From Promethearchaeota archaeon (GTDB lineage Archaea; Asgardarchaeota; Lokiarchaeia; Sigyniarchaeales; Promethearchaeaceae), in contig JAFGBS010000027.1 in the NCBI GenBank assembly GCA_016933055.1, positions 79,072-143,071 on the forward strand: a stretch of 64,000 bases of DNA. The letters are read 5' to 3'. Under the pieces are notes generated by a model. It had not been told where the DNA came from and did not search any database. It was given only the letters and a program-made list of their open reading frames with translations. This document shows, one piece after another, positions 8,441-15,762 of the stretch (within the stretch, counting starts at the first letter, position 1; each line of letters starts with the position of its first letter). The position numbers were made by a program, and so were the translations under genes.

Positions 8441-9262
8441 ATGAAACGAAAATTAACTATTATAAAACTTGGTGGATCCCTTCTTACCGATAAATCTGTA
8501 CCATACACCGCAAAAACCGACACTATCTCCTCTGTTGGTAAAGAATTGAAGGAGTGTTTAGAGTCAGGACTAATCGAAGATTTGATTATAATCCATGGAG
8601 TCGGTTCCTTTGGACATATCCCAGTTCTTAAACATAAATTACATCTTGGATTACAAAATGAAGAACAGTTAATTGCGATGTCCCGAACTCAACACGAAAT
8701 TAATCAATTTCGTTTGAAATTGACTGAAATTTTTATAGAAAATGGGCTACCAGTTAATTTGTTGCATGCTTCCTCATTTTGTGTTAGTAAGAAAATGAAG
8801 ATCTCTGAAAATTTCACAAATTCGGTTAAAGGATATATGTCTATTGGGATGATCCCTCTAATTGGAGGAGATATGTTATATGATTCAAAGATGGGATTCA
8901 GTGTAGGAAGTGGAGATCAATTTATGGTATTATTTGCAAAGAAATTTTCTGCAGATAATTTGATTTTTGTTTCCGATGTCGATGGAGTATTTACATCAGA
9001 TCCTAAAAACAATCCCAATGCTCAAATTCTTTCCTCTATTAAAATTAAAGATTTAGGAGAACTAATTAAAAAAACCGTTAGTTCCCCGTTAAATGACGTT
9101 AGCGGAGCAATGAAAGGGAAATTAAGAGCAATATACTCTCTTAAAAGCGAGATCAATAATGGCAAAAATGTGTGTCTATTATCAATGAATACCTATGGAA
9201 AATTAAAATCACTACTGTCTGCTGTACAACCTTCACCATCTCATACCAGATTTGTTAAATGA
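8441..9262 (+). CDS. Isopentenyl phosphate kinase
   Basis: A 273-residue amino-acid-kinase fold protein. Motifs are KLGGSLLTDK at the N-terminus, HGVGSFGH with the catalytic histidine of the IPK family, GGDMLYDS, GSGDQFMV and SDVDGVFTSDP. It converts isopentenyl phosphate to IPP in the archaeal alternative mevalonate pathway; some family members also accept longer prenyl phosphates. A GAGG site lies 5 bp before the ATG. It closes the operon, after the SEC59-like kinase, and the two together could turn a prenol into a prenyl diphosphate. Confidence 0.9.
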   Translation: MKRKLTIIKLGGSLLTDKSVPYTAKTDTISSVGKELKECLESGLIEDLIIIHGVGSFGHIPVLKHKLHLGLQNEEQLIAMSRTQHEINQFRLKLTEIFIENGLPVNLLHASSFCVSKKMKISENFTNSVKGYMSIGMIPLIGGDMLYDSKMGFSVGSGDQFMVLFAKKFSADNLIFVSDVDGVFTSDPKNNPNAQILSSIKIKDLGELIKKTVSSPLNDVSGAMKGKLRAIYSLKSEINNGKNVCLLSMNTYGKLKSLLSAVQPSPSHTRFVK

Positions 9263-9315
9263 TTCTATAATAAAAAAAATATTTGAAATTTATTCAGTTT
9301 TTTCTTCTAGAGCTT

Positions 9316-10143
9316 TCATCGTGGTTCAGTAAATCTATTCCAAAGACCGGGAAAGAGTGGTACGATCATGGTTACTGTACTGATTACTGGTGCAATAATA
9401 AACATGGAGAATGCTGATTCTACATGGAAGAAGAACATTGAATAAATAGCCAACGGAAAACCTCCCGTGATTGCTAAAACTGCACCAATTAATCCAGCTA
9501 CGCGAATCAATTCTTTTTTATTACTCACGAATAACCCAATCACGAATGTTCCAAAAGCCAGTGAAGCAAGCATATTGATCACTAACACTAACATAAACAT
9601 TTGAGCAACGATTATGTTATTTGGATCATAATGATTCATTAATCGGGTTGTTGAAGCAATTGCGTTTATAAAATTGAGTATGAATGCCATTCCTCCAAAT
9701 AGACCTAAAAGTATTTTCTTCCATGATTCCTTCCCCATAACTCGTAGTAGAATAAAATAAAAGATCAGATTAGGTAAGAAAATTCCAAACCATGGTCCTG
9801 GAGCCAAAATTCCTGCTTCCATGATAGGAATATTTGGCCAGAAACTAGCTTTCAAAGAAATAACGTTCCCCAAAATTGCGAAAGTATAAGCCCATTTTGT
9901 CTTTTGAAAGAAGCCAATAGCTGCTATTATAAATAATAAACCTCCGATAAATCCAAAATTCGCAAACATGGGGAAGTAGATCGGAACTGAAACTGCACAT
10001 TCTTGCCCAACATCGATCTCATGCTCAAGTATGGGTCCCATGTAAAGAAAATTCAACAAAAAATGACCCAAAACACCTCCAATTCCCATTATAAGGGATA
10101 GTAATCCCCAAAACCCTGTATTTTTTCTGTTTTCAATTTCCAA
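9316..10143 (-). CDS. Polytopic membrane protein of unknown function
   Basis: A 275-residue protein with about 8 hydrophobic helices and few charged loops. It is convergent with the isopentenyl phosphate kinase gene and is transcribed alone. I recognise no family motif; repeated GG/GxxxG patterns suggest packed helices. An AT-rich TATA-like stretch lies at about 10197-10213 upstream. A transporter or sensor role cannot be argued from sequence. Confidence 0.7.
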   Translation of the reverse strand: MEIENRKNTGFWGLLSLIMGIGGVLGHFLLNFLYMGPILEHEIDVGQECAVSVPIYFPMFANFGFIGGLLFIIAAIGFFQKTKWAYTFAILGNVISLKASFWPNIPIMEAGILAPGPWFGIFLPNLIFYFILLRVMGKESWKKILLGLFGGMAFILNFINAIASTTRLMNHYDPNNIIVAQMFMLVLVINMLASLAFGTFVIGLFVSNKKELIRVAGLIGAVLAITGGFPLAIYSMFFFHVESAFSMFIIAPVISTVTMIVPLFPGLWNRFTEPR

Positions 10144-10404
10144 TTTAAAAACCTTTGTTCATAAATATATTATTTCTAGAATAAGGTTCGATGAGGAAAT
10201 ATATAAAAATATCTCTCTCTTTTTCGAATTTGGGGTGAAATTTCATATAGATCTAACAACTATCTTTCATAGTTCGGGCTTTATCCCTAAAGGTGTCTCG
10301 AATTTTTTTCAGTTCGTTTTTGCACTACTGGTATAAGAAAAAAATCTAAATTCCCAATATATTATCAACCAGTTTTTTTAATTTTGGTAATAATACACTT
10401 TCAT
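10144..10404. other. Divergent intergenic region
   Basis: About 260 bp separating the minus-strand membrane protein from pirin. It contains an AT-rich promoter-like run near 10197-10213 for the leftward gene and a T-rich stretch just before pirin. I see no gene or RNA in it. Confidence 0.5.
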
Positions 10405-11268
10405 ATGAGTATAAGAAAAGTGGGTGCAATATTACGAAAACGCCCGACTCTGGAAGGTGCTGGTGTTCGACTCAATCGAATTTTTGGATTCAGTCAAAAA
10501 AATATTTTTGACCCCTTTTTGCTACTTGATGATTTTTCAGGGGAAAATCCTGAAGACTACATAAAAGGCTTTCCTTGGCATCCACATAGGGGTATTGAAA
10601 CTATTACATATATTATTTCGGGGAATGTAGAGCATCAAGATTCTTTAGGTAGTAAAGGCAATATACGTGACAACGAAATTCAATGGATGACTGCGGGAAG
10701 TGGGATTCTACATCAAGAAATGCCTTTAAATGCGGGTAAACCCTTACAAGGATTCCAACTTTGGGCGAACTTACCCAAATCATATAAGATGATGGACCCT
10801 CGATACCGTGACGTTACAACAGACCAAATTACATGTGAAAAAATATCAAAAGGAGTAACAGTGAAAGTTATTGCGGGAGAGGTTAATGGAATTCGAGGTC
10901 CTGTGCAAGATGTTGTAATAAAACCGATTTATTTCGATGTTAGTATGGAACCAAATTCCGAATTTAAATTCGAAATTCCACTAGAAAATACCGCAATCGT
11001 GTATATATTTGAGGGCAAGGCACAATTTGGAGAAGAATATAAGAAGGTAGAATCAGGGAATCTAGTTGAGTTGATTACGGGAGATTTTGTACAGATTAAA
11101 ACTGGTGATACTAAAGCTCGAATGTTGTTCATCAGTGGGAAACCTATTAAAGAAACAATAGCCTGGTATGGTCCTATAGTAATGAATACACAAGAAGAAC
11201 TAGAAGCGGCTTTCAAAGAATTTAGAAATGGAACATTCGTCAAGAAAAAAGGTAAACAGGTTCTTTAA
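10405..11268 (+). CDS. Pirin family protein
   Basis: A 287-residue bicupin. The family signature is plain: DPFLLLDDF, then FPWHPHRGIETITY, then GNVEHQDS and a WMTAGSGILHQEMP segment. The metal-binding set corresponds to the two His of HPHRG, the His of EHQDS and the Glu of LHQE. I start at ATG 10405 (MSIRKV), the usual pirin N-terminus, rather than a TTG seven codons earlier. Some pirins are quercetinases and others redox-sensing regulators, and the role here is open. It stands alone. Confidence 0.9.
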   Translation: MSIRKVGAILRKRPTLEGAGVRLNRIFGFSQKNIFDPFLLLDDFSGENPEDYIKGFPWHPHRGIETITYIISGNVEHQDSLGSKGNIRDNEIQWMTAGSGILHQEMPLNAGKPLQGFQLWANLPKSYKMMDPRYRDVTTDQITCEKISKGVTVKVIAGEVNGIRGPVQDVVIKPIYFDVSMEPNSEFKFEIPLENTAIVYIFEGKAQFGEEYKKVESGNLVELITGDFVQIKTGDTKARMLFISGKPIKETIAWYGPIVMNTQEELEAAFKEFRNGTFVKKKGKQVL

Positions 11269-11688
11269 ACCAAACAAGATGACTATGAAATTATTCAAAA
11301 AAACCCGTCATAAATCAAAATCTCGACCTTTTCCCTTCCTACTATCTCCAACAGAGAAAAATATCCAATCATCCAGAAACCAGAAAAAAAACTCTCGCAA
11401 ATAAGCAAAATTGATAAAAATTGCACCAAATATTAGTTGGATAGGAGTAAATAAGGACATATCGGTTGGAGTTCTGATATTTACATTCAATTAAACCACA
11501 AGCGATGTATTCATACTTAAACCTTACATTCCCCGTATGAAATCGAGTGAAATAAAGCCTTTCATATGATTATGATATACTCCATAACAGTCTATCAAGT
11601 TTTACTCCAATATTCTAATAGATATTTAGATAATATACACATAACCAAAAAGTCCATAAAATGCCCCTTTCTATAGTTATTTATCAGT
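11269..11688. other. Intergenic region with no recognised gene
   Basis: 420 bp of AT-rich sequence between pirin and the PUA protein. A minus-strand reading of 60 codons exists, but it is Phe-rich and has no ribosome site, so I do not call it. No strong hairpin or repeat is evident. Confidence 0.5.
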
Positions 11689-12237
11689 ATGAGCTCCAAT
11701 CCCGAATTTCATCTAGCGACTAAAAATCAATTACAACATATTAAAGATGGACTCAATAAAATTTCCCCCCAAATTTGGTCATGTTTAGGTGATGAATCAA
11801 TCAATATTTATGTCCGATACAATAAATTTGCGGAAATATATTTAGTTCCCACTCAAATGGAACGTAAATTACGCCTAATCCGAGATTTAAAGTGTATCAA
11901 GCATACGGGATTATATTTTGGATTTTTAAAGGGGATTGAATTTCTCTTAAGTCTTGAAGGTGCGGAATTTATTCTAAATACATGCAAGAAAAAGAAAAAT
12001 ATCCCAATAGCTGTCATTACTGTGTCCGAAGATGCTTCAAAATCATTTCTTTATGGAAATTCACTGAAACCTGAGCAATTTATTCATAGTCCCAACTCTT
12101 TAAATCGAAAAGATGTATTTTTCGTTTTTAATCCTCATAATCGATTTATCGGTATCGGATATATTTATAAACGACAAGATCAAACAGAACTGAGAAATTT
12201 AGTAGACTATGGATATTATATAAGGAGGGGATTTTGA
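11689..12237 (+). CDS. PUA-domain RNA-binding protein
   Basis: A 182-residue protein. An N-terminal pre-PUA-like half leads into a PUA pattern at about residues 95-182: AVITVSEDASKSFLYGNSLK, then NRKDVFFVFNPHNRFIGIGY, ending in VDYGYYIRRGF. This resembles the PUA proteins related to Nip7 and those paired with tRNA/rRNA modification enzymes. It abuts the NSUN methyltransferase with no gap, and that gene's ribosome site lies inside this one, so it is probably an RNA-targeting partner. Confidence 0.7.
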   Translation: MSSNPEFHLATKNQLQHIKDGLNKISPQIWSCLGDESINIYVRYNKFAEIYLVPTQMERKLRLIRDLKCIKHTGLYFGFLKGIEFLLSLEGAEFILNTCKKKKNIPIAVITVSEDASKSFLYGNSLKPEQFIHSPNSLNRKDVFFVFNPHNRFIGIGYIYKRQDQTELRNLVDYGYYIRRGF

Positions 12238-13425
12238 GTGGAATTTCAATTTAAGGTGTTTGATCCTAGTATTTCAAATACCGCTGATAAAATAGCCACT
12301 CACTTTGGATATCGCCCATATATGGTTGAACGTTATATTTCCATGTTTGGAATAGACGAAACGCGCGAGTATCTTTTAGCAAATGAGGAATTATCCCCTT
12401 TTACTATCAGAGTAAATACCCTCAAAACTGAGCCCAATTCATTAATCGCATCATTAAAGTCAAAGGGATATACCTTTTCTCAAAATAATATAATTCCAAA
12501 TGCTTATTCTATTGATTTAAATGAAGAAATGATGTCTTTAATCCCGGATGAGTCTCATAATTCAAATGAACACGTATCTTCCCCTCAAGGATATGAGCGC
12601 GATACCAAAACACTTAAGCAGTTGGATTGGGGGCGCCCCTCTTATTTAGATGATGATTATGAAGGAAATTTAGAAAAGAAGCAAAGAAAAAAAAGTTTTA
12701 ATCATTTACGGGGAAAACACACTGCTACGCTTGGTTCTACACATGAATATCTGATGGGGGAATACTATATACAAGATCTTGCTTCTATGTTTCCTGCTTT
12801 TTATCTCAATCCCCAGAAAACCGATTTTGTTATTGATATGTGTGCAGCACCTGGAGGAAAAACCACATATCTTGCCCAATTAATGAGTAATCAAGGGAAT
12901 ATATTCGCTCTGGAGAAAGATAAGAAGCGTATAAAACCATTAATATATAATATCAGGAGATGCGGAGTTTTGAATACAACTGTGCTTAATATTGATGCAA
13001 CCTCCACTCATAAAAAATCATTTAGTCCTGATAAAATCTTATTAGATGCACCTTGTACAGGAGAAGGTCTTATTCGGGATGATCCGACAAGAAAAACGAG
13101 TAAATCGATTACAGATATCACTGGAATGATGAGAAAACAATTTTCATTACTCCAGTCTGCAATCAAGTCGATTAAACCAGGTGGTGTGATAATGTATTCT
13201 ACTTGTTCCATTGCACCAGAAGAAAATGAGTTCGTTATTCAGAAAGCACTTAATTCTTTTACTGATATGGAAATACTCTCGCTCAACGATGAATGGGGAT
13301 TACCGGGTTATATCAATGTATTTAATTTGGATCTCTCCGAAGAATTATTAAAAGCACGTCGCTTATTTCCCCATATCCATAATACAATAGGATTCTTTTA
13401 CTGCTTATTGCGGAAAAGGAAATGA
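12238..13425 (+). CDS. NOL1/NOP2/Sun (NSUN) family RNA m5C methyltransferase
   Basis: A 395-residue protein starting at GTG, with AAGGAGGGG just upstream. SAM-binding motif I is DMCAAPGGKTTYLAQL, and both catalytic cysteines are visible in DAPCTGEG and YSTCS. An N-terminal region resembling the family's RNA-recognition part is interrupted by a polar, charged insert of about 60 residues at about 100-160. The family methylates cytosine C5 in tRNA or rRNA. The PUA domain that some family members (for example NSUN6) carry in cis is here encoded by the upstream gene. Confidence 0.9.
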   Translation: MEFQFKVFDPSISNTADKIATHFGYRPYMVERYISMFGIDETREYLLANEELSPFTIRVNTLKTEPNSLIASLKSKGYTFSQNNIIPNAYSIDLNEEMMSLIPDESHNSNEHVSSPQGYERDTKTLKQLDWGRPSYLDDDYEGNLEKKQRKKSFNHLRGKHTATLGSTHEYLMGEYYIQDLASMFPAFYLNPQKTDFVIDMCAAPGGKTTYLAQLMSNQGNIFALEKDKKRIKPLIYNIRRCGVLNTTVLNIDATSTHKKSFSPDKILLDAPCTGEGLIRDDPTRKTSKSITDITGMMRKQFSLLQSAIKSIKPGGVIMYSTCSIAPEENEFVIQKALNSFTDMEILSLNDEWGLPGYINVFNLDLSEELLKARRLFPHIHNTIGFFYCLLRKRK

Positions 13426-13429
13426 TAAC

Positions 13430-14059
13430 ATGTTAGAAGTTGAAGTTAAATTCAAATTACAGAATAAAGAAGTATTCGAGGAGAATTTGAAACAGTTAGG
13501 TGCAAATTATGTCGTGGACATCATACACAAGGATACCTATTATAATCTTCCCAAGGGAATGCGAAATTTCGCAAAAACCGATGAAGCATTGCGTTTACGC
13601 CGAATTGAAGAATATGATGTGCGGGAAACGGAAACCGTAGCCCATAAAATTTCATCAGATCTTACATATAAGGGTCCTAAAATTGATACGGAAACAAAAA
13701 CCCGAAAAGAACTGATAACAACAGTCGGGAATCCCGACGAATTAGATAGTATTATTAAATCCTTAGGTTTTCGAACTGTCCTTACTCTTGCTAAATATCG
13801 CCGATTGTATACATTAGATGTGGAAGGGCATCATATCGAAATGCTTATTGATAAGATCGAACATTTAGATGGATATTACGCCGAATGTGAAATAATGGCT
13901 TCTTCGGATAAAGAAATGGAAGAAAGTAAGGTAATCATATTTGACATCCTCGAAAAACTTGGATATTATAAAACAGACTCAATTCTTGCTTCTTACTTAG
14001 AGTTAGTAATCAAAAAACTCATTGAAAATGGCGAAATTTCAGAAGAAGAGTTCGCCTAG
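13430..14059 (+). CDS. CYTH-domain protein (class IV adenylate cyclase-like/triphosphatase)
   Basis: A 209-residue protein. The ExExK signature is seen as EVEVKF at the N-terminus. Further conserved charged strands include DTYYNLP, ALRLRRIE, TYKGP, TRKELITTV, AKYRRLYTL, IDKIEHLDGYYAECEI. These line the triphosphate tunnel of CYTH enzymes. Members include CyaB-type adenylate cyclases, thiamine triphosphatases and inorganic triphosphatases; archaeal ones are mostly of unknown substrate. It follows NSUN by 4 bp and converges on hypC with a 4-bp overlap. Confidence 0.88.
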   Translation: MLEVEVKFKLQNKEVFEENLKQLGANYVVDIIHKDTYYNLPKGMRNFAKTDEALRLRRIEEYDVRETETVAHKISSDLTYKGPKIDTETKTRKELITTVGNPDELDSIIKSLGFRTVLTLAKYRRLYTLDVEGHHIEMLIDKIEHLDGYYAECEIMASSDKEMEESKVIIFDILEKLGYYKTDSILASYLELVIKKLIENGEISEEEFA

Positions 14060-14301
14060 AAAAAATTAGTTTGATCAAAATTCTCTTCACTTTCTATCAT
14101 TTCTTGCCAAAGAGAAATTGATTTTAATGCTTCTTCTTCATTTACCATCTCAATTGCATATCCTGCATGTACAACCACATAAGATCCTATTTCTATATTG
14201 GGACACAAGCCAATTACAACATCTCTTTGAACTCCATTGAAATCGACTATTGCAGTGGGACCATTGATTTCCATTACTTTACCAGGAATTGCAAGACACA
14301 T
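14056..14301 (-). CDS. hypC: HypC-type [NiFe]-hydrogenase maturation chaperone
   Basis: An 81-residue protein starting MCLAIPGKV, the invariant HypC/HupF N-terminus whose Cys2 contacts the HypD-bound iron centre. I trimmed a longer upstream reading to this Met. The following beta-barrel pattern, IVDFNGVQRDVVIGLCP and VVHAGYAIEMV, agrees. It assists Fe(CN)2CO insertion into the hydrogenase large subunit. No other hyp or hydrogenase genes lie in the window, so it is a detached accessory gene. It is divergent from the metallophosphoesterase. Confidence 0.93.
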   Translation of the reverse strand: MCLAIPGKVMEINGPTAIVDFNGVQRDVVIGLCPNIEIGSYVVVHAGYAIEMVNEEEALKSISLWQEMIESEENFDQTNFF

Positions 14302-14368
14302 CTTATATGAAAGATTTAATACCCACAAAAAAATCTTCTTATTTATAATTAGAGAAATGTGTACAAAC
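14302..14368. promoter_or_regulatory. Short divergent promoter region hypC / metallophosphoesterase
   Basis: The 67-bp gap must hold both promoters. An ATTTATAATT box at 14341-14350 lies about 25 bp before ATG 14369, so the rightward mRNA is probably leaderless. A TATTAAAT-type box on the minus strand near 14315-14322 would serve hypC in the same leaderless way. This supports the short starts chosen for both genes. Confidence 0.5.
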
Positions 14369-15085
14369 ATGAACTTTTTACTTCTGACAGACATAGAGGG
14401 ATATACACCCGAGATTCATGAAAAATACTTTCAAGATTTAGTGTTTGTCGTTATCGCTGGGGATATTGCGATTGGGGCAAAAAACCTAAGTCGGAATGCA
14501 AAATTTTACCAGAGGATTCGAGTCCAAATTCCAGTTCACATTCCCGTATATTATATCCCCGGGAATCGAGAATACGAAAATGTTGCAAGTGAATTCGAGG
14601 GAATTCCGGAAAATTTCATTCCAATTCATAATCGCTATGTAACTCATAATTTATCAAAAGGATCCAAAGTGCATTTAATTGGTTATGGAGGCGCTCTTCC
14701 CGGATTTTTTAACAATTTTGTTAAAACTGAAGAAGAATTTGAGCAGGCATTAGATATTCTCTTTCAAGAACTCAAAACAACACAACTTGATCAAGATATT
14801 GTGGTTTTAGTAGTTCATAATCCTCCTTTTAGTAATTCGCTGGACGTTACATTTAGAGGAGAACATATCGGTAGCTACTCAATACGGAATATCATTGAGA
14901 AATATAAACCAGATTACTGTGTTTGTGGTCATGTACATGAAAGTCAGAGTATAGAAGAAATAGGAACAACAAAATGCGTCAATCCAGGAGCTAGTAAAAA
15001 TGGAAATGCAGCTATTTTGAGTTTAGATTCAGATTTTTCAATTGAATTAATTACAATCAATGCCCATAGGTTGAAATCCAAATGA
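14369..15085 (+). CDS. Calcineurin-like metallophosphoesterase
   Basis: A 238-residue protein. Metal-binding motifs occur in order: TDIEG (divergent D-x-H), AGDIAIG, GNREYE, VVHNPPFS and CGHVHESQ. The first motif lacks the usual histidine (DIE instead of DxH), which is also found in some archaeal members. The start is placed at ATG 14369 to match the TATA box, leaving out 44 codons that would run through hypC. It overlaps the HD gene by four bases. Confidence 0.88.
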   Translation: MNFLLLTDIEGYTPEIHEKYFQDLVFVVIAGDIAIGAKNLSRNAKFYQRIRVQIPVHIPVYYIPGNREYENVASEFEGIPENFIPIHNRYVTHNLSKGSKVHLIGYGGALPGFFNNFVKTEEEFEQALDILFQELKTTQLDQDIVVLVVHNPPFSNSLDVTFRGEHIGSYSIRNIIEKYKPDYCVCGHVHESQSIEEIGTTKCVNPGASKNGNAAILSLDSDFSIELITINAHRLKSK

Positions 15086-15762
15086 AAGACCGAAATTCAT
15101 TGAAAGAATTACTTGACAACATTTTGGATTCTCAGAATAATCTTCAAAGTTATCAAATAGTTCTCTTGAAGAAAGCTGGAGAATTTTCGATTGAGAAAAT
15201 GAATCCATCCGATGTTCACGGATTTCGACATGTTTTACGAGTAATGCACTTATGTTTAAAAATTCAAAAAGAAGAAGGAAGTAATATATTTATTCTCCTC
15301 TTATCGACATTATTGCATGATATTGGGAGAGATTATGCAAAACAGAATCAAAATCATGCAGAATTATCCGTGGAATTGGCACAAACGTTCTTTTCAGAAT
15401 GCATTAATGTACTCTCTCAACGTGATATAAACCATATAGTGGAATGTATGCGTGCACACAGTTTCTCAACTGGAGTGAAGGCTAAATCATTAGAGGCAAA
15501 AATTCTCTCCGATGCTGATAAAATTGATGCTCTCGGAGCTGTTGGCATATATCGGGCTGCATGTTTTCAACATGAGAACGGAACTGGTTTGTTTGCAATG
15601 CACCAACATTTTTATGATAAACTTTTAGATCTTCCGTCAAAAATGTATACACAAACCGGTCAAAAACTTGCTAATGAACGGATAGATTTGATGAACACTT
15701 ATATTAGTTCTTTAACTAACGAAATAGGAATTTCCTTACAAAATACGGATGATTTACGATGA
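15082..15762 (+). CDS. HD-domain phosphohydrolase
   Basis: A 226-residue protein with the full HD superfamily set: HGFRHVLRV (first His), LLHDIGRDYA (HD pair), a mid-protein His (MRAHSFSTG) and SDADKIDALGAVG (last Asp). The family hydrolyses phosphomonoesters or phosphodiesters of nucleotides; the substrate here is not predictable. It is translationally coupled through ATGA overlaps on both sides, to the metallophosphoesterase and the sulfatase-like gene. Confidence 0.9.
   Translation: MKDRNSLKELLDNILDSQNNLQSYQIVLLKKAGEFSIEKMNPSDVHGFRHVLRVMHLCLKIQKEEGSNIFILLLSTLLHDIGRDYAKQNQNHAELSVELAQTFFSECINVLSQRDINHIVECMRAHSFSTGVKAKSLEAKILSDADKIDALGAVGIYRAACFQHENGTGLFAMHQHFYDKLLDLPSKMYTQTGQKLANERIDLMNTYISSLTNEIGISLQNTDDLR

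Noticed and set aside
11308..11490. 60-codon minus-strand frame in the gap after pirin
   Set aside because: Phe/Ile-rich, no ribosome site, no recognised motif.
14302..14394. N-terminal extension of HypC
   Set aside because: HypC must begin MCLAIPGK with Cys at position 2; the extension would bury this and covers the divergent promoter.
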